Source of the DNA: JAMOQA01 sp964420365
GTDB taxonomy: Bacteria > Acidobacteriota > Polarisedimenticolia > J045
Length of the DNA stretch: 64,000 nucleotides
Direction: 5' to 3'
NCBI GenBank assembly: GCA_964420365.1
Contig: CAYQTA010000060.1
Location: 1-64,000 of the forward strand
Shown piece after piece: positions 55,578 through 64,000 of this stretch; the stretch's first letter is position 1, and each line of letters opens with the position of its first letter. A model generated the notes under the pieces. It was not told the origin of the DNA, did not search any database, and worked only from the letters and a program-made list of their open reading frames with translations. Made by a program: the position numbers and the translations under genes.

Positions 55578-57668
55578 ATGGCCCACCAACGCATCGAGAT
55601 CGAGGTAGGCGGACGCCCCCTCGTCATCGAGACCGGCAAGATGGCCCGCCAGGCGGGTGGCTCGGTGACCGTCCGCCAGGGAGACACCGTCGTCCTGGTG
55701 ACGGCGTGCGCGGCGAAGAGCCCCCGGGACGTTCCGTTCCTGCCCCTGACCGTCGACTACCGGGAGGGGATGTACGCCGCCGGAAAGGTGCCGGGCGGCT
55801 TCTTCAAGCGGGAAGGACGTCCCAACGAGAAGGAAACCCTCTCGAGTCGCCTGATCGACCGCCCGCTGCGACCGCTCTTCCCGAAGGGCTGGAACTACGA
55901 GACGCAGATCATCGCGTTCGTCCTTTCCGCCGACAAGGAGAACAACCCGGACGTCCTCGCCCTCACCGGGGCATCCTTCGCCCTGGCGCTCTCGGACATC
56001 CCGTTCGAGCACCAGATCGCGGCCGTGCGTGTCGGCCGCGTGGACGGCGAGTTCCGGGTCAATCCCACCCACTCGGAGATGGAACGGTCCGATCTCGACA
56101 TCATCGTTGCGGCGAGCGCCGACGCGATCGTGATGGTCGAGGCGGGAGCGAGCGAGGTTCCCGAGGACGTGATCGTCGAGGCGTTGTTCGCCGGCCACGA
56201 GGCGATCCGCCCGATCGTCGAAGCCCAGAAGGAGTTCGCGGCGAAGGCCGGCAAGCCAAAGCGCGCGTTCGTCCCCGCCGAGGTTCCCGCGGAGTTCCGG
56301 GACGAGATCCGCGGCAAGGTCCGGGAGCGGCTCCTCGAGGCGATGCAGGTCCGGGAGAAGCTCGCCTCGTACGCCGCCATCGACGCGCTGCTCGAGGAGA
56401 CCCTGGCCGAGGTACCGGAAGACGAGCCGGAGAAGGCTGCCTGGATCCAGGAGATCTTCCACGACCTGCAGGACGAGATCCTGCACGAGTTCATCCTCGA
56501 GAACCGCAGGCGGCTCGACGGCCGGGCACTGGACGAGATCCGCCCGCTCTCCATCGAGGTCGGTCTCCTGCCCCGGACCCACGGCTCCGCCCTCTTCACC
56601 CGGGGCGAGACCCAGGCCCTCGTCACGACGACCCTCGGGACGTCCGCCGACACCCAGCGCATCGACTGGCTGGAGGTCGAGGGCGAGAAGCGCTTCATGC
56701 TCCACTACAACTTCCCGCCCTTCTCGGTCGGCGAGGTCCGCTTCCTGCGAGGGCCCGGACGGCGCGAGATCGGTCACGGGGCCCTCGCGGAGCGCGCGCT
56801 CCGGCCCGTCATCCCCTCGGAAGACGAGTTCCCCTACACGATCCGGATCGTCTCCGACATCCTGGAATCGAACGGGTCCTCCTCCATGGCCTCGGTCTGC
56901 GGCGGCTCCCTCGCCCTGATGGACGCGGGCGTCCCCGTCAGGAAGGCGGTCGCCGGGATCGCCATGGGACTGGTCATGCGGGACGACCGGTACGCGATCC
57001 TGACCGACATCGCCGGCGCCGAGGACCACCACGGGGACATGGACTTCAAGGTCACGGGCACCCGGGAAGGTGTCACCGCCCTCCAGATGGACATCAAGAT
57101 CGCCGGGATCACCCGGGAGATCATGGCCGAGGCCCTCGAGCAGGCACGGCGGGCCCGGATGTTCCTGCTGGACGCGATGGACGGCGTGCTCGCGAAGCCG
57201 CGGGAGGACGTCTCGCCCTACGCTCCGCGCATCCTGACGATCTGGGTCCCCAAGGACAAGATCCGGGACATCATCGGCCCGGGCGGCAAGATCATCCGCT
57301 CGATCCAGGAAAAGACGGGCTGCGAGATCTCGATCGAGGACGACGGCCGGGTGGACATCGCCTCTGTCGACCTCGACGGGGCCCGGCAGGCGGCGGAAAT
57401 CATCAAGGAACTGACCGCCGAGGCCGAGCTGGGGAAGATCTACCTGGGCCGGGTGGTCCGAACGACCAACTTCGGCGCCTTCGTCGAGATCCTCCCCGGC
57501 GTCGAGGGCCTGCTGCACATCTCCGAGATCGCCGAGCACCGCGTCAAGCAGACGACGGACGAGATCGAGGAGGGAGACGAGGTCCTCGTCAAGGTGATCG
57601 ACATCGACGGCCAGGGCCGGGTAAGGTTGTCCCGCAAGGCCGCGATGCGGGAGCAGGCCGGCCAGTAG
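55578..57668 (+). CDS. pnp: polyribonucleotide nucleotidyltransferase (PNPase)
   Basis: Phosphorolytic 3'-5' exoribonuclease of RNA decay. The 696-aa protein has two RNase PH domains (GGFFKREGRPNEKETLSSRLIDRPLRPLFP; ALVTTTLGTSADTQRID; SSSMASVCGGSLALMDAGVP), a KH domain (IRDIIGPGGKIIRSIQEKTGCEISIEDDG) and an S1 domain (GKIYLGRVVRTTNFGAFVEILPGVEGLLHISEI). AAGGGAG precedes the ATG. Length and domain order are standard. Confidence 0.97.
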   Translation: MAHQRIEIEVGGRPLVIETGKMARQAGGSVTVRQGDTVVLVTACAAKSPRDVPFLPLTVDYREGMYAAGKVPGGFFKREGRPNEKETLSSRLIDRPLRPLFPKGWNYETQIIAFVLSADKENNPDVLALTGASFALALSDIPFEHQIAAVRVGRVDGEFRVNPTHSEMERSDLDIIVAASADAIVMVEAGASEVPEDVIVEALFAGHEAIRPIVEAQKEFAAKAGKPKRAFVPAEVPAEFRDEIRGKVRERLLEAMQVREKLASYAAIDALLEETLAEVPEDEPEKAAWIQEIFHDLQDEILHEFILENRRRLDGRALDEIRPLSIEVGLLPRTHGSALFTRGETQALVTTTLGTSADTQRIDWLEVEGEKRFMLHYNFPPFSVGEVRFLRGPGRREIGHGALAERALRPVIPSEDEFPYTIRIVSDILESNGSSSMASVCGGSLALMDAGVPVRKAVAGIAMGLVMRDDRYAILTDIAGAEDHHGDMDFKVTGTREGVTALQMDIKIAGITREIMAEALEQARRARMFLLDAMDGVLAKPREDVSPYAPRILTIWVPKDKIRDIIGPGGKIIRSIQEKTGCEISIEDDGRVDIASVDLDGARQAAEIIKELTAEAELGKIYLGRVVRTTNFGAFVEILPGVEGLLHISEIAEHRVKQTTDEIEEGDEVLVKVIDIDGQGRVRLSRKAAMREQAGQ

Positions 57669-57714
57669 GCCGTCCCGCGGTTCCGCCCGCGTCGGCCGCG
57701 TGGAGGGCGCCGCG

Positions 57715-58755
57715 ATGGACCGGGACCGGCAGCAGCGACTGGGGGAAGCCCTGGTCGCCGCGGGAAAGATCACCGCGGACCAGCTCGAGCAGGCCCTCGC
57801 CCGCCAGCGCACCGCGGGCGGAGGCCCGCTCGGCTCCCATCTCCTGCAGCTCGGGTACCTGTCCGCGGACGACCTGGCGGAGGTCCTGGGGGAGGTCTTC
57901 GGAGTCCGCCCGCTCCGCCGGGCCGAGGTCCTCGGGGCGGCCCCGGAGGTGGCCGCGCTTCTCTCCCCGGAGTTCTGTCGCCGACACCGCGTCCTCCCCG
58001 TGCGCGTCGACGGGGAGGACCTTCACCTGGCGATGGCGGACCCCGCGGACACCCTCGCCCTCCACGAGGCCGCCTTCCTGACCGGCTTTCGGATCGTCCC
58101 CCGGGTGGTGCCGGACCTGGTCCTCCGGGACGCGCTCGAGCGCTTTCACGGCCTGCCGGCCCGGGCCGCCGGCCCGGCCGACGAACCCTCTCCCTCCTCG
58201 CCCCTGGACACCGGGGCGATCCCGGTCCCCCCCCGGGGCGCGCCGCTCCGGGAGACCGGCCAGAAGCTCGCCCTCGCCATGGAGCGGGACGACGTGCTGG
58301 CGATCCTTCTCGATGCCCTCGCGGAACGGTTCCCGCGGTCCGCCGTGCTCCTCGTCCGGGACCGGGTCGCCCGCATCTGGGGGGAGCGCTCCCTCCCGCT
58401 GCCCCGGGGCGCATCCCGGGACCTCCCGATCGAGCCGGACGGGGTGCTCGCTCCCCTGCTGCCCGGAAGTCGCCCCGCGTGGGGACCGGTGGCCCTCACG
58501 CCGGGCAACCGCCGGCTGTACGAGCGGCTCGGCGGACTGGTTCCGCCGTTCGCCTGGGTGGGCCCGGTCCACCTGCGAGGCCGGGTGGTTCTCGGCCTCT
58601 ACGGGGACGTCCCGGAACCCGCGGTCACCCCTCCCGACCTGACGGCCCTCGAGACCCTGTGCCGGGTCGCATCCTGGGCCCTCGAGACGATCCTCCTCAG
58701 GCGCAAGATCCTCAAGCTGACCGGAGGTGGTGCGGATGAGCGCCGATCCCCGTGA
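57715..58755 (+). CDS. orphan GspE-N (MshEN-like) domain protein
   Basis: A 346-aa protein whose first ~140 residues match the N-terminal domain of type II secretion/type IV pilus ATPases: LGEALVAAGKITADQLEQALARQ...PLGSHLLQLGYLSADDLAEVLGEVFGV, then MADPADTLALHEAAFLTGFRI. No ATPase domain follows. The rest is a Pro/Arg-rich linker and a possible GAF-like region. MshEN domains can bind c-di-GMP, so it may be a regulator; that is inference. ATG 57715 has GGAGGG upstream. Its end overlaps the AMMECR1 gene by 20 bases. Confidence 0.72.
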   Translation: MDRDRQQRLGEALVAAGKITADQLEQALARQRTAGGGPLGSHLLQLGYLSADDLAEVLGEVFGVRPLRRAEVLGAAPEVAALLSPEFCRRHRVLPVRVDGEDLHLAMADPADTLALHEAAFLTGFRIVPRVVPDLVLRDALERFHGLPARAAGPADEPSPSSPLDTGAIPVPPRGAPLRETGQKLALAMERDDVLAILLDALAERFPRSAVLLVRDRVARIWGERSLPLPRGASRDLPIEPDGVLAPLLPGSRPAWGPVALTPGNRRLYERLGGLVPPFAWVGPVHLRGRVVLGLYGDVPEPAVTPPDLTALETLCRVASWALETILLRRKILKLTGGGADERRSP

Positions 58756-59356
58756 GATCGCGCGGGCCCTGGGGCCCGCCGGGGCCCGCGCACTCGTCTC
58801 CCTCGCCCGGCGGGCCGCGGCGGCGGCCGTCGCCGGGAACCGACTGCCGTCGGCGGAAGTCGCGTCCGCCCCGTCCGTGCCCGTGTACGGGGCGTTCGTC
58901 ACGCTGACCGACGCCGGACGGTTGCGTGGCTGTATCGGCACCCTCGGCCGAACGATGCCCGCCGCGTCCGCGGTGGCCCACGCGGGAGCCCAGGCGGCCA
59001 CCGCCGATCCCCGGTTTCCACCCGTGACCCCGGAAGAGCTTCCCCGTCTCGACCTGGAGGTCTCGCTCCTGACCCCCCTCGCCGAGCTGGACCCGGCGGC
59101 CCTGCCGGGAGCCATCGTCCCGGGCCGGGACGGACTGGTCGTCGAGGAAGGCCCGTTCCGCGGCCTTCTCCTGCCCCAGGTTGCCACGGAGCACGGGCTG
59201 GACGCCGAGGCCTTCCTCGATGCGACCTGCAGGAAGGCGGGCCTGCCTCCCGGCTGCTGGCGGCGCGGGGCACACGTCTTCCGCTTCTCCGCCCTCGTGA
59301 TCCCCGAGAACGACCCCGGGGGAGCGATCGCCCGGGCCCTCGACCGGGAGGCCTAG
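58736..59356 (+). CDS. AMMECR1-domain protein
   Basis: A 206-aa protein with the AMMECR1 core: GAFVTLTDAGRLRGCIGTLG, then PRFPPVTPEELPRLDLEVSLLTP, GRDGLVVEEGPFRGLLLPQVATEHG and FLDATCRKAGLPPGCW. The RGCIG segment is invariant in the family. Function is poorly known; bacterial genes often pair with MEMO- or radical-SAM-type genes, which are not seen here. ATG 58736 has GGAGG 8 bases upstream and overlaps the previous gene. Confidence 0.9.
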   Translation: MSADPREIARALGPAGARALVSLARRAAAAAVAGNRLPSAEVASAPSVPVYGAFVTLTDAGRLRGCIGTLGRTMPAASAVAHAGAQAATADPRFPPVTPEELPRLDLEVSLLTPLAELDPAALPGAIVPGRDGLVVEEGPFRGLLLPQVATEHGLDAEAFLDATCRKAGLPPGCWRRGAHVFRFSALVIPENDPGGAIARALDREA

Positions 59357-59372
59357 GCCAGCGAAGGACGAC

Positions 59373-59394
59373 GGGGGCCGGCGTGCCGGCCCCC
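59373..59394. terminator. bidirectional terminator hairpin
   Basis: A perfect 10-bp GC stem (59373-59382 with 59385-59394) with a 2-base loop, between the convergent AMMECR1 and LysM genes. No T run on either side. Confidence 0.55.
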
Positions 59395-59427
59395 GCGCAG
59401 TCGGCCTTCCCCGACCGGGCGCCGCGT

Positions 59428-60615
59428 CTACAGGACCTCGGCCCGGTCGCCGATCGTGACCTCGCTCCGGGACTCGAGGATCTTCACCGTGGAGCCGCCG
59501 GCCGTCACCTGGAGGACCACGCCCTGGGCGAGGATCCGCCGGGCGCCCCCGTTCTCACCGGGGCGCCAGAAGAGGATCCGATCGCCGGCAGTGATCCCGG
59601 CCCGGGACCCGAGGTCGATCCCCACGACGTCGCCCTCCCCGGCTATCTCGTCCCCCGGCTCGTGGCAGACGACGACCGTCCCGTTGAGGCGACCGGGATA
59701 CGGGTTGGCAAGCTTCGCGAGGGGAATCCGCTCCACCATCGGCACCGGTTTCTCGCGCCACGGGACCAGGTAGTCGCCGAGCAGGATCGCGTCGCACGAG
59801 TCCAGGATCTCCGCCGTCGCGGAAGACGCCTGGACCGTCAGGACCCGGAGCCGACCCAGCCGCTGCACGAAGACGGCGGCCCACTTCCGCTGGACCGGGT
59901 GTCGGAGCACCTCTCCCGGGCGCAGGATCGCGTACTCGCTTCCCGGCTCGATCCCCATGTCCCGGCCGGCGGAAAGGTACACGATGTCACCGGTCGCGAG
60001 CATTTCCTTCGCCGGTTCCTCCCGGCCCGCGATCCTCAGGGGAGACGGGTCGAACCGCTCGAAGAGCTGTGGCACGCAGATCATCTCCTGCCGTTCCACC
60101 GCCGGGATCAGGACCGGGCCGGCAGGAGCGGCCGCGGCCTCTTCACCCTCCCCGGCCGGTTTTTCCGTGGACGGCGGAGGAAGGGGGGCAACGGGCTCCG
60201 GTTCCGGTTGCGGTTCCGGGTACTCGGTGATCGCCTGCTCCGGCACCTCGCCCGGCTTCGGCGGGATCACCAGCGGATCACCCGGATAGATCCAGTGAGA
60301 GTAGGTCACCCACCGGTTGGCATCCCAGATCGTCGGCCAGAGCCACGGGTCGCCGTAGTACTGCCCCGCCAGGTTCCACAGGCAGTCACCCGGAACCACG
60401 ACGTGGACCCGGGCGCCTTCCGGCGGCGCCGGCGGATCGTACGGCGTCCAGTGCCCGTCGACCAGGTGCAGGTTGGCGGGTGGCGGGACGTACCCCTTGA
60501 CCCGGCCGTCCTCGAGGGGAGTTCCCTCCCGGGCGAGGACGGCCGGCACCACGAGGGCGAGGGCCAGGGCCACGGAAACGAAGCGGGCGGCGATCCGCCG
60601 GGGGACGATCGTCAT
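59428..60615 (-). CDS. secreted LysM-domain protein
   Basis: A 395-aa protein with a Sec signal (FVSVALALALVVPAVLA). A LysM murein-binding module follows at about 70-115 (VVVPGDCLWNLAGQYYGDPWLWPTIWDANRW...IYPGDPLVIPP), then a Pro/Glu-rich linker. The C-terminal half has repeated beta-rich segments (TGDIVYLSAGRDMGIEPGSEYAILRPGEV; EGDVVGIDLGSRAGITAGDRILFWRPGE) that look like two copies of one domain. It is probably periplasmic and peptidoglycan-bound. ATG 60615 has GGAGG 5 bases upstream. Confidence 0.82.
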   Translation of the reverse strand: MTIVPRRIAARFVSVALALALVVPAVLAREGTPLEDGRVKGYVPPPANLHLVDGHWTPYDPPAPPEGARVHVVVPGDCLWNLAGQYYGDPWLWPTIWDANRWVTYSHWIYPGDPLVIPPKPGEVPEQAITEYPEPQPEPEPVAPLPPPSTEKPAGEGEEAAAAPAGPVLIPAVERQEMICVPQLFERFDPSPLRIAGREEPAKEMLATGDIVYLSAGRDMGIEPGSEYAILRPGEVLRHPVQRKWAAVFVQRLGRLRVLTVQASSATAEILDSCDAILLGDYLVPWREKPVPMVERIPLAKLANPYPGRLNGTVVVCHEPGDEIAGEGDVVGIDLGSRAGITAGDRILFWRPGENGGARRILAQGVVLQVTAGGSTVKILESRSEVTIGDRAEVL

Positions 60616-60749
60616 CGATGCCTCCACACCGGGCCGGACCCCGTCGCGGGGACGAATCCCCGCCGGGGCCCCGGGTACCCACGGGCTCTCGGGGGAATGT
60701 ATATCCCCCCGCCCCCCCGGGGCAACGGGCTTTCGTACCCGTTCGCAGG

Positions 60750-61319
60750 CTACCGGTCCGCTGCGGGACGCATCGCCAGGAGCCCGGTGTCCCCGTAGCG
60801 TCTCGCCCACGCCTCCGCCCAGCTCCCGGGCGGTGCCGGTGCCCGCCCCGCGCGGTGCTCGACGATGACGAGGCTGTCGGGGCCGACCAGGGGGGATGCC
60901 ACCAGCTCGGCAAGCCACCGGGCGAGCCGCCGTTCCTCCGCCCAGGGTGGATCGAGATAGATCACCGCCGCGTGTCCGATCGCGGAGGGCCCCGGCCCGG
61001 TGAGCCAGGCGCCGACGTCCGCACGGACGGCCCGCACGTCACCCCCGGGCTCGAGCCCGAGCAGCGCGAGGTTCTTCCGGATCGTGGAGAAGGCCTCCCG
61101 GGACCTTTCCACGAGGACCACCGGTGCGGCCCCCCGGGAGAACGCCTCGAGACCGACCGCGCCGGTCCCCGCGCAGAGGTCGACGAAGGGACGACCGGCG
61201 ACCGAGCTCCCGAGGATCGAGAAGAGGGCTTCCCGGACCGGGTCGGCGGTGGGACGGACACCCCGGCGAGGGACCGGGGCCAGCCGCCGGCCCCCGTACC
61301 GGCCGGCGATGATCCTCAC
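60750..61319 (-). CDS. rsmD: 16S rRNA (guanine(966)-N2)-methyltransferase RsmD
   Basis: Methylates G966 of 16S rRNA with SAM. The 189-aa protein starts MRIIAGRYGGRRLAPVP (GTG) and has RPTADPVREALFSIL, motif I FVDLCAGTGAVGLEAFSRGA and the catalytic DPPW in VIYLDPPWAEE. The family commonly has DPPY or DPPF at this site. The GTG overlaps the exbD stop. The 134 bases beyond its stop, before the LysM gene, are GC-rich with no feature I can name. Confidence 0.92.
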   Translation of the reverse strand: MRIIAGRYGGRRLAPVPRRGVRPTADPVREALFSILGSSVAGRPFVDLCAGTGAVGLEAFSRGAAPVVLVERSREAFSTIRKNLALLGLEPGGDVRAVRADVGAWLTGPGPSAIGHAAVIYLDPPWAEERRLARWLAELVASPLVGPDSLVIVEHRAGRAPAPPGSWAEAWARRYGDTGLLAMRPAADR

Positions 61320-61777
61320 CTTCGCCCGCTCCCCTTCTCCCCGCCGGCGGTGGGCGCACCGGGGGCGCCGCCCCCGCCCCCTTTCCGGGTGGCAAGGGTC
61401 ACGCCCTTCGCGTCCAGGGAGCGAGCGAGGTCCAGGACGCGGACGATCGTCTCGTACTGGGCCTGCCGGTCGCCCCGGACCAGGACCGTGCGGGGATCCG
61501 CCTTCTCGAGCGCGGCACGCAACGGCTCCCGGAGGGCGTCCACCGAGGGATAGACAGTCCCGCCCAGGGCCACCCTTCCGTCCGCCCCGATCGTGACCTC
61601 GACCGGGCCGGTGGGCTGGGCGACGGCCGTCCCCGAGGACGGGAGCTTCACCGGCAACCCGGTCCCCTCGCGGAAGGTCGTCGAGACGGTGAAGAAGATG
61701 ATCAGCAGGAAGACGACGTCGACCAGGGGCGACAGGTCGATGGTTGGACGTCGCCGCTGCCGGGGCAGGAACTGCAT
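61316..61777 (-). CDS. exbD: ExbD/TolR biopolymer transport protein
   Basis: A 153-aa protein with a single N-terminal membrane helix bearing the conserved Asp (DLSPLVDVVFLLIIFFTVS) and a periplasmic domain (LVRGDRQAQYETIVRVLDLARSLDAKGVTLAT), ending in a Gly-rich tail. With ExbB it couples the proton gradient to TonB or Tol-like partners. It starts one base after the exbB stop. Confidence 0.92.
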   Translation of the reverse strand: MQFLPRQRRRPTIDLSPLVDVVFLLIIFFTVSTTFREGTGLPVKLPSSGTAVAQPTGPVEVTIGADGRVALGGTVYPSVDALREPLRAALEKADPRTVLVRGDRQAQYETIVRVLDLARSLDAKGVTLATRKGGGGGAPGAPTAGGEKGSGRR

Positions 61778-61778
61778 C

Positions 61779-62435
61779 TCACGCCCCCCGGCCCCGCTCG
61801 GCCGCGACGGCTTCCGGCTCCGCGGCGGGCTCCCCGGCATGGCGGAGAATCGCGTGGCACGCTTCCTCGATCTCGAGCACGAGCCGCTCGGCCCGGGAGG
61901 CCAGGATGTTGTGGACGATCAGGGACGGGATCGCCACCCCCAGCCCGAACGCCGTCGTCAGCAGGGCCTCGGCGATGCCCGCGGAGAGGGCCTCCCCCTG
62001 TCCCGGCCCGGTCAGCGAGATCGTCTGGAAGACCTTGATCATGCCGGTGACGGTTCCAAGGAGACCGAGAAGCGGGCTGACCGAGGCGACGGTACCGACG
62101 ACCCCGAGGAACCGCATCAGCCGGGGCGCCTCCCGCCGCCCGGCATCCTCGATCGCCTCGCGGACCGCTTCCGGCCCCTGCCCCCACCACTCGAGGCCGG
62201 CCATCGCCACCCGGGCGAACGGTCCCCCGTCGTGGCGGCAGACCTCGATCGCCTCCCGCACGCGGCCCTCCGCGACGAGACGCAGGACCTGCGTGACCGT
62301 TCCCCGTGGAACGACCCGGGCCCGGGTGAGGGCCCAGGCCCGCTCGAGGGCGACCGCCGCGGCGACGATCGAGAGGACGAGGATGGGCCACATGATCGGC
62401 CCGCCCTGCCGGAAGAGCGACAGCATCGTGCTCAC
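61779..62435 (-). CDS. exbB: ExbB/TolQ/MotA-family proton channel protein
   Basis: A 218-aa protein with three membrane segments (IMWPILVLSIVAAAVALE, RFLGVVGTVASVSPLLGLLGTVTGMI, ALLTTAFGLGVAIPSLIVHNI). The SPLLGLLGTVTGMI block is diagnostic. The GTG at 62435 overlaps the helicase stop and has GGAGGAG just upstream, so I prefer it to the ATG at 62426. It energises TonB-dependent uptake together with exbD and probably the TonB-like gene at the right edge. Confidence 0.92.
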   Translation of the reverse strand: MSTMLSLFRQGGPIMWPILVLSIVAAAVALERAWALTRARVVPRGTVTQVLRLVAEGRVREAIEVCRHDGGPFARVAMAGLEWWGQGPEAVREAIEDAGRREAPRLMRFLGVVGTVASVSPLLGLLGTVTGMIKVFQTISLTGPGQGEALSAGIAEALLTTAFGLGVAIPSLIVHNILASRAERLVLEIEEACHAILRHAGEPAAEPEAVAAERGRGA

Positions 62436-63661
62436 TTCCTCCTCCTCCCGCGGGAGCGACCACCGCTCCCCTCCCTGCGACCGCCCCGGCCCCCGCCACG
62501 CCGGCCGCGGCCGTTCCGTCGGCCGGGGGCCGACCCGCCGAGCCGGGCGGGCTCGATCCCCTGGATCTCGCCCCGCGGGATCGGCGCTCCCAGGCGGCGC
62601 TCGATCTCGGCGATCTTGCGCCCGTCGGCCGGCGTTGCCAGGGAGAGGGCAAGTCCGCTCCGCTCGGCCCGGCCGGTCCGCCCCACCCGGTGGATGTAGT
62701 CGTCCGCGGACTGGGGAAGGTCGTAGTTGACCACGAGGTCGATGTCGGTGACGTCGATCCCTCGCCCGGCCACGTCCGTGGCCACCATCATGCGGTACTC
62801 GCCGGCGCGGAAGGCCGCCATCGCCCGCTCCCGGTTCGCCTGGCTCAGGAGGGACGAGAGGCTCACGACCTCGTGGCCGTCCCGCCGGAGCAGGGACGCG
62901 ATCTCGGACGTCGCCTCCCGCGTCGCCGTGAAGACGAGGATCTTCTTGCCCCGGTGTTCCCGCAGGAGCTTCCGGAGCGCCCGTTCCTTGTCCCGCGGAG
63001 AGACGACGAACAGGCGGTGCTCGATCCCTTCCGCCGCCGCCCGCTCCGGCGCGACCCGGACAGTGACCGGCTCGTAGAGGAACCGCCCGGCAAGTTCCTG
63101 GATCGGCGGCGGCATCGTCGCCGAGAACAGCATCGTCTGCCGCGAGAGCGGGACCCGCGAGCAGATCGTCACCATGTCGTCGATGAATCCCATGTCGAGC
63201 ATCCGGTCGGCCTCGTCCAGGACGAGCCACCGGGTGAAGCGCGGGCGCAACCAGGCGGACTGGAGGAAGTCGATCAGGCGTCCCGGGGTGCCGACGACCA
63301 GGTCCGGGCCCTCCTCGAGCTGTCGCCGCTGGTCCCCGAGAGCGGTTCCCCCGTACAGCACCACCGTTCGCACGCCGAGGGCCCCGCCCAGGTCGGCGGC
63401 CACACCGGCCACCTGCTGGGCCAGCTCCCGGGTCGGACAGACGACGATCGCCTGCACGTTCCCGCTCGGCCGGAGCCGATCGAGAATGGGGACCAGGAAG
63501 GCCAGCGTCTTCCCGGTCCCGGTCTGGGCCACGCCGATCACGTCGCGCCCCTCGAGGGCAACGGGAATCGCCTTCTCCTGGATCGGGGTCGGCTGGACGA
63601 AGCCCCGCTCCCGGAGGGCGGCGCGCAGTTCGTCCCGCAGTGGAAAGTCGTCGAACGTCAT
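62432..63661 (-). CDS. DEAD-box RNA helicase, RhlE-like
   Basis: A 409-aa ATP-dependent RNA helicase with the Q motif (GFVQPTPIQEKAIPVAL), AQTGTGKT, PTRELAQQ, GTPGRLIDFL, LDEADRMLDMGF, FSATMP, VATDVAGRGIDV and HRVGRTGR. It has a short basic Arg/Gly-rich tail (GRRGGGRGGRREGSGGRSRGRRRK) that probably binds RNA. Likely roles are ribosome assembly or RNA decay. It lies between the TonB-like gene and exbB; its stop overlaps the exbB start. Confidence 0.92.
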   Translation of the reverse strand: MTFDDFPLRDELRAALRERGFVQPTPIQEKAIPVALEGRDVIGVAQTGTGKTLAFLVPILDRLRPSGNVQAIVVCPTRELAQQVAGVAADLGGALGVRTVVLYGGTALGDQRRQLEEGPDLVVGTPGRLIDFLQSAWLRPRFTRWLVLDEADRMLDMGFIDDMVTICSRVPLSRQTMLFSATMPPPIQELAGRFLYEPVTVRVAPERAAAEGIEHRLFVVSPRDKERALRKLLREHRGKKILVFTATREATSEIASLLRRDGHEVVSLSSLLSQANRERAMAAFRAGEYRMMVATDVAGRGIDVTDIDLVVNYDLPQSADDYIHRVGRTGRAERSGLALSLATPADGRKIAEIERRLGAPIPRGEIQGIEPARLGGSAPGRRNGRGRRGGGRGGRREGSGGRSRGRRRK

Positions 63662-63713
63662 GGCTCCCGCGATCCTACCGCCGAACGGGCCCCGGCGCCC
63701 GCCCTGCCCGCCA

Positions 63714-64000
63714 TCAGAATTCCCCGTTCATCCGGCGCCACCGGAGCTGCTGCTCCAGGTGGTACGCCGAGGGGAACCCGGAGATCTCGAACAGGAAGGT
63801 CAGCCCCTCCCGGTCCCGGGGGAAGTCGGCCGGCAGGGGTGGCAGCACGGCCCGGACCAGCGCCGCCGCCGAGGCGTCGTCGAGGGCGGGCAGCACGGAG
63901 GGGGAGATCACCTGCACGTCGCTGACCGACCCGTCCCGGTGCAGCACGAAGTGGATCTTCACCTCCCCGTCGAGCGTCGGAAGGTTCCGCAGCTTCTGGT
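63714..64000 (-). CDS. TonB-like protein, C-terminal part (5' end beyond window)
   Basis: The frame enters from the right edge (LRNLPTLDGEVKIHFVLHRDGSVSDVQVISPS...FLFEISGFPSAY) and shows the beta-strand pattern of a TonB C-terminal domain, with the family-like FVLHRDGSVSDVQV. About 95 residues are visible. It probably contacts TonB-dependent receptors or another periplasmic partner. exbB and exbD follow on the same strand after the helicase gene. Confidence 0.72.
   Translation of the reverse strand, partial: QKLRNLPTLDGEVKIHFVLHRDGSVSDVQVISPSVLPALDDASAAALVRAVLPPLPADFPRDREGLTFLFEISGFPSAYHLEQQLRWRRMNGEF

Overview
The window is 64 kb of very GC-rich bacterial DNA (roughly 70% G+C by eye). Genes are tightly packed, with many 4-base ATGA/GTGA overlaps. 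It has an envelope with an outer membrane: a beta-barrel protein, ExbB/ExbD/TonB, an MsbA-type exporter and lipoproteins. A VWA protein ends in the GYY tail seen in acidobacterial VWFA-related proteins, lysine 6-aminotransferase sits beside an Lrp regulator, and the 16S sequence shows no conflict. Together these suggest a high-GC Acidobacteriota-like chromosome. That placement is inference; a 16S search would settle it. I see no prophage, insertion sequence, CRISPR array or plasmid gene.

Left part (1-12.7 kb): a leftward operon with a lipoprotein, a patatin-like hydrolase, Mpl (murein tripeptide recycling) and an unknown gene cut by the window edge. Rightward genes follow: endonuclease V, a lipoprotein-type isoaspartyl methyltransferase, GTP-type PEP carboxykinase and a type-3 prolyl-tRNA synthetase, then a tandem pair of secreted paralogues. 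Facing them is a large methyltransferase/polysaccharide-deacetylase fusion.

12.9-22.8 kb is one nine-gene surface-glycan operon in which successive genes overlap by 4 bases: pseB, pseC, a CMP-sugar cytidylyltransferase, pseG, pseI, a formyltransferase, a WbqC-like protein, a flippase and a putative glycosyltransferase. It encodes CMP-pseudaminic acid synthesis, but the usual PseH acetyltransferase is absent and a formyltransferase is present.

23-41.2 kb holds envelope and maintenance genes: two convergent lytic transglycosylases (MltF- and MltD-like), lat with its Lrp regulator, a Lon-family protease, a VWA protein, a kinase/glycosyltransferase/LAB_N triad, an isoprenylcysteine-methyltransferase-like membrane protein, an MsbA-like exporter, an AMP_C-ACP-PlsC acyltransferase, a sugar epimerase, and the yebC-ruvC-ruvA-ruvB operon.

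41.3-48.4 kb is a complete leftward rRNA operon: promoter, boxA, 16S, tRNA-Ile(GAT), tRNA-Ala(TGC), 23S, 5S and terminator. An outer-membrane-barrel gene lies in the same orientation between 23S and 5S. Leader and trailer complementarity suggests it was inserted into the pre-23S processing helix, which it now splits. This is the most unusual feature of the window.

48.7-59.4 kb, rightward, is a translation/RNA block: an attenuator-like leader, rimP, nusA, infB, ylxP, truB, rpsO and pnp, followed by an orphan GspE-N-domain protein and an AMMECR1 protein. rpsO and pnp are separated by a long RNase III-type hairpin. 59.4-64 kb, leftward, holds a truncated TonB-like gene, an RhlE-like helicase, exbB, exbD, rsmD and a LysM protein.
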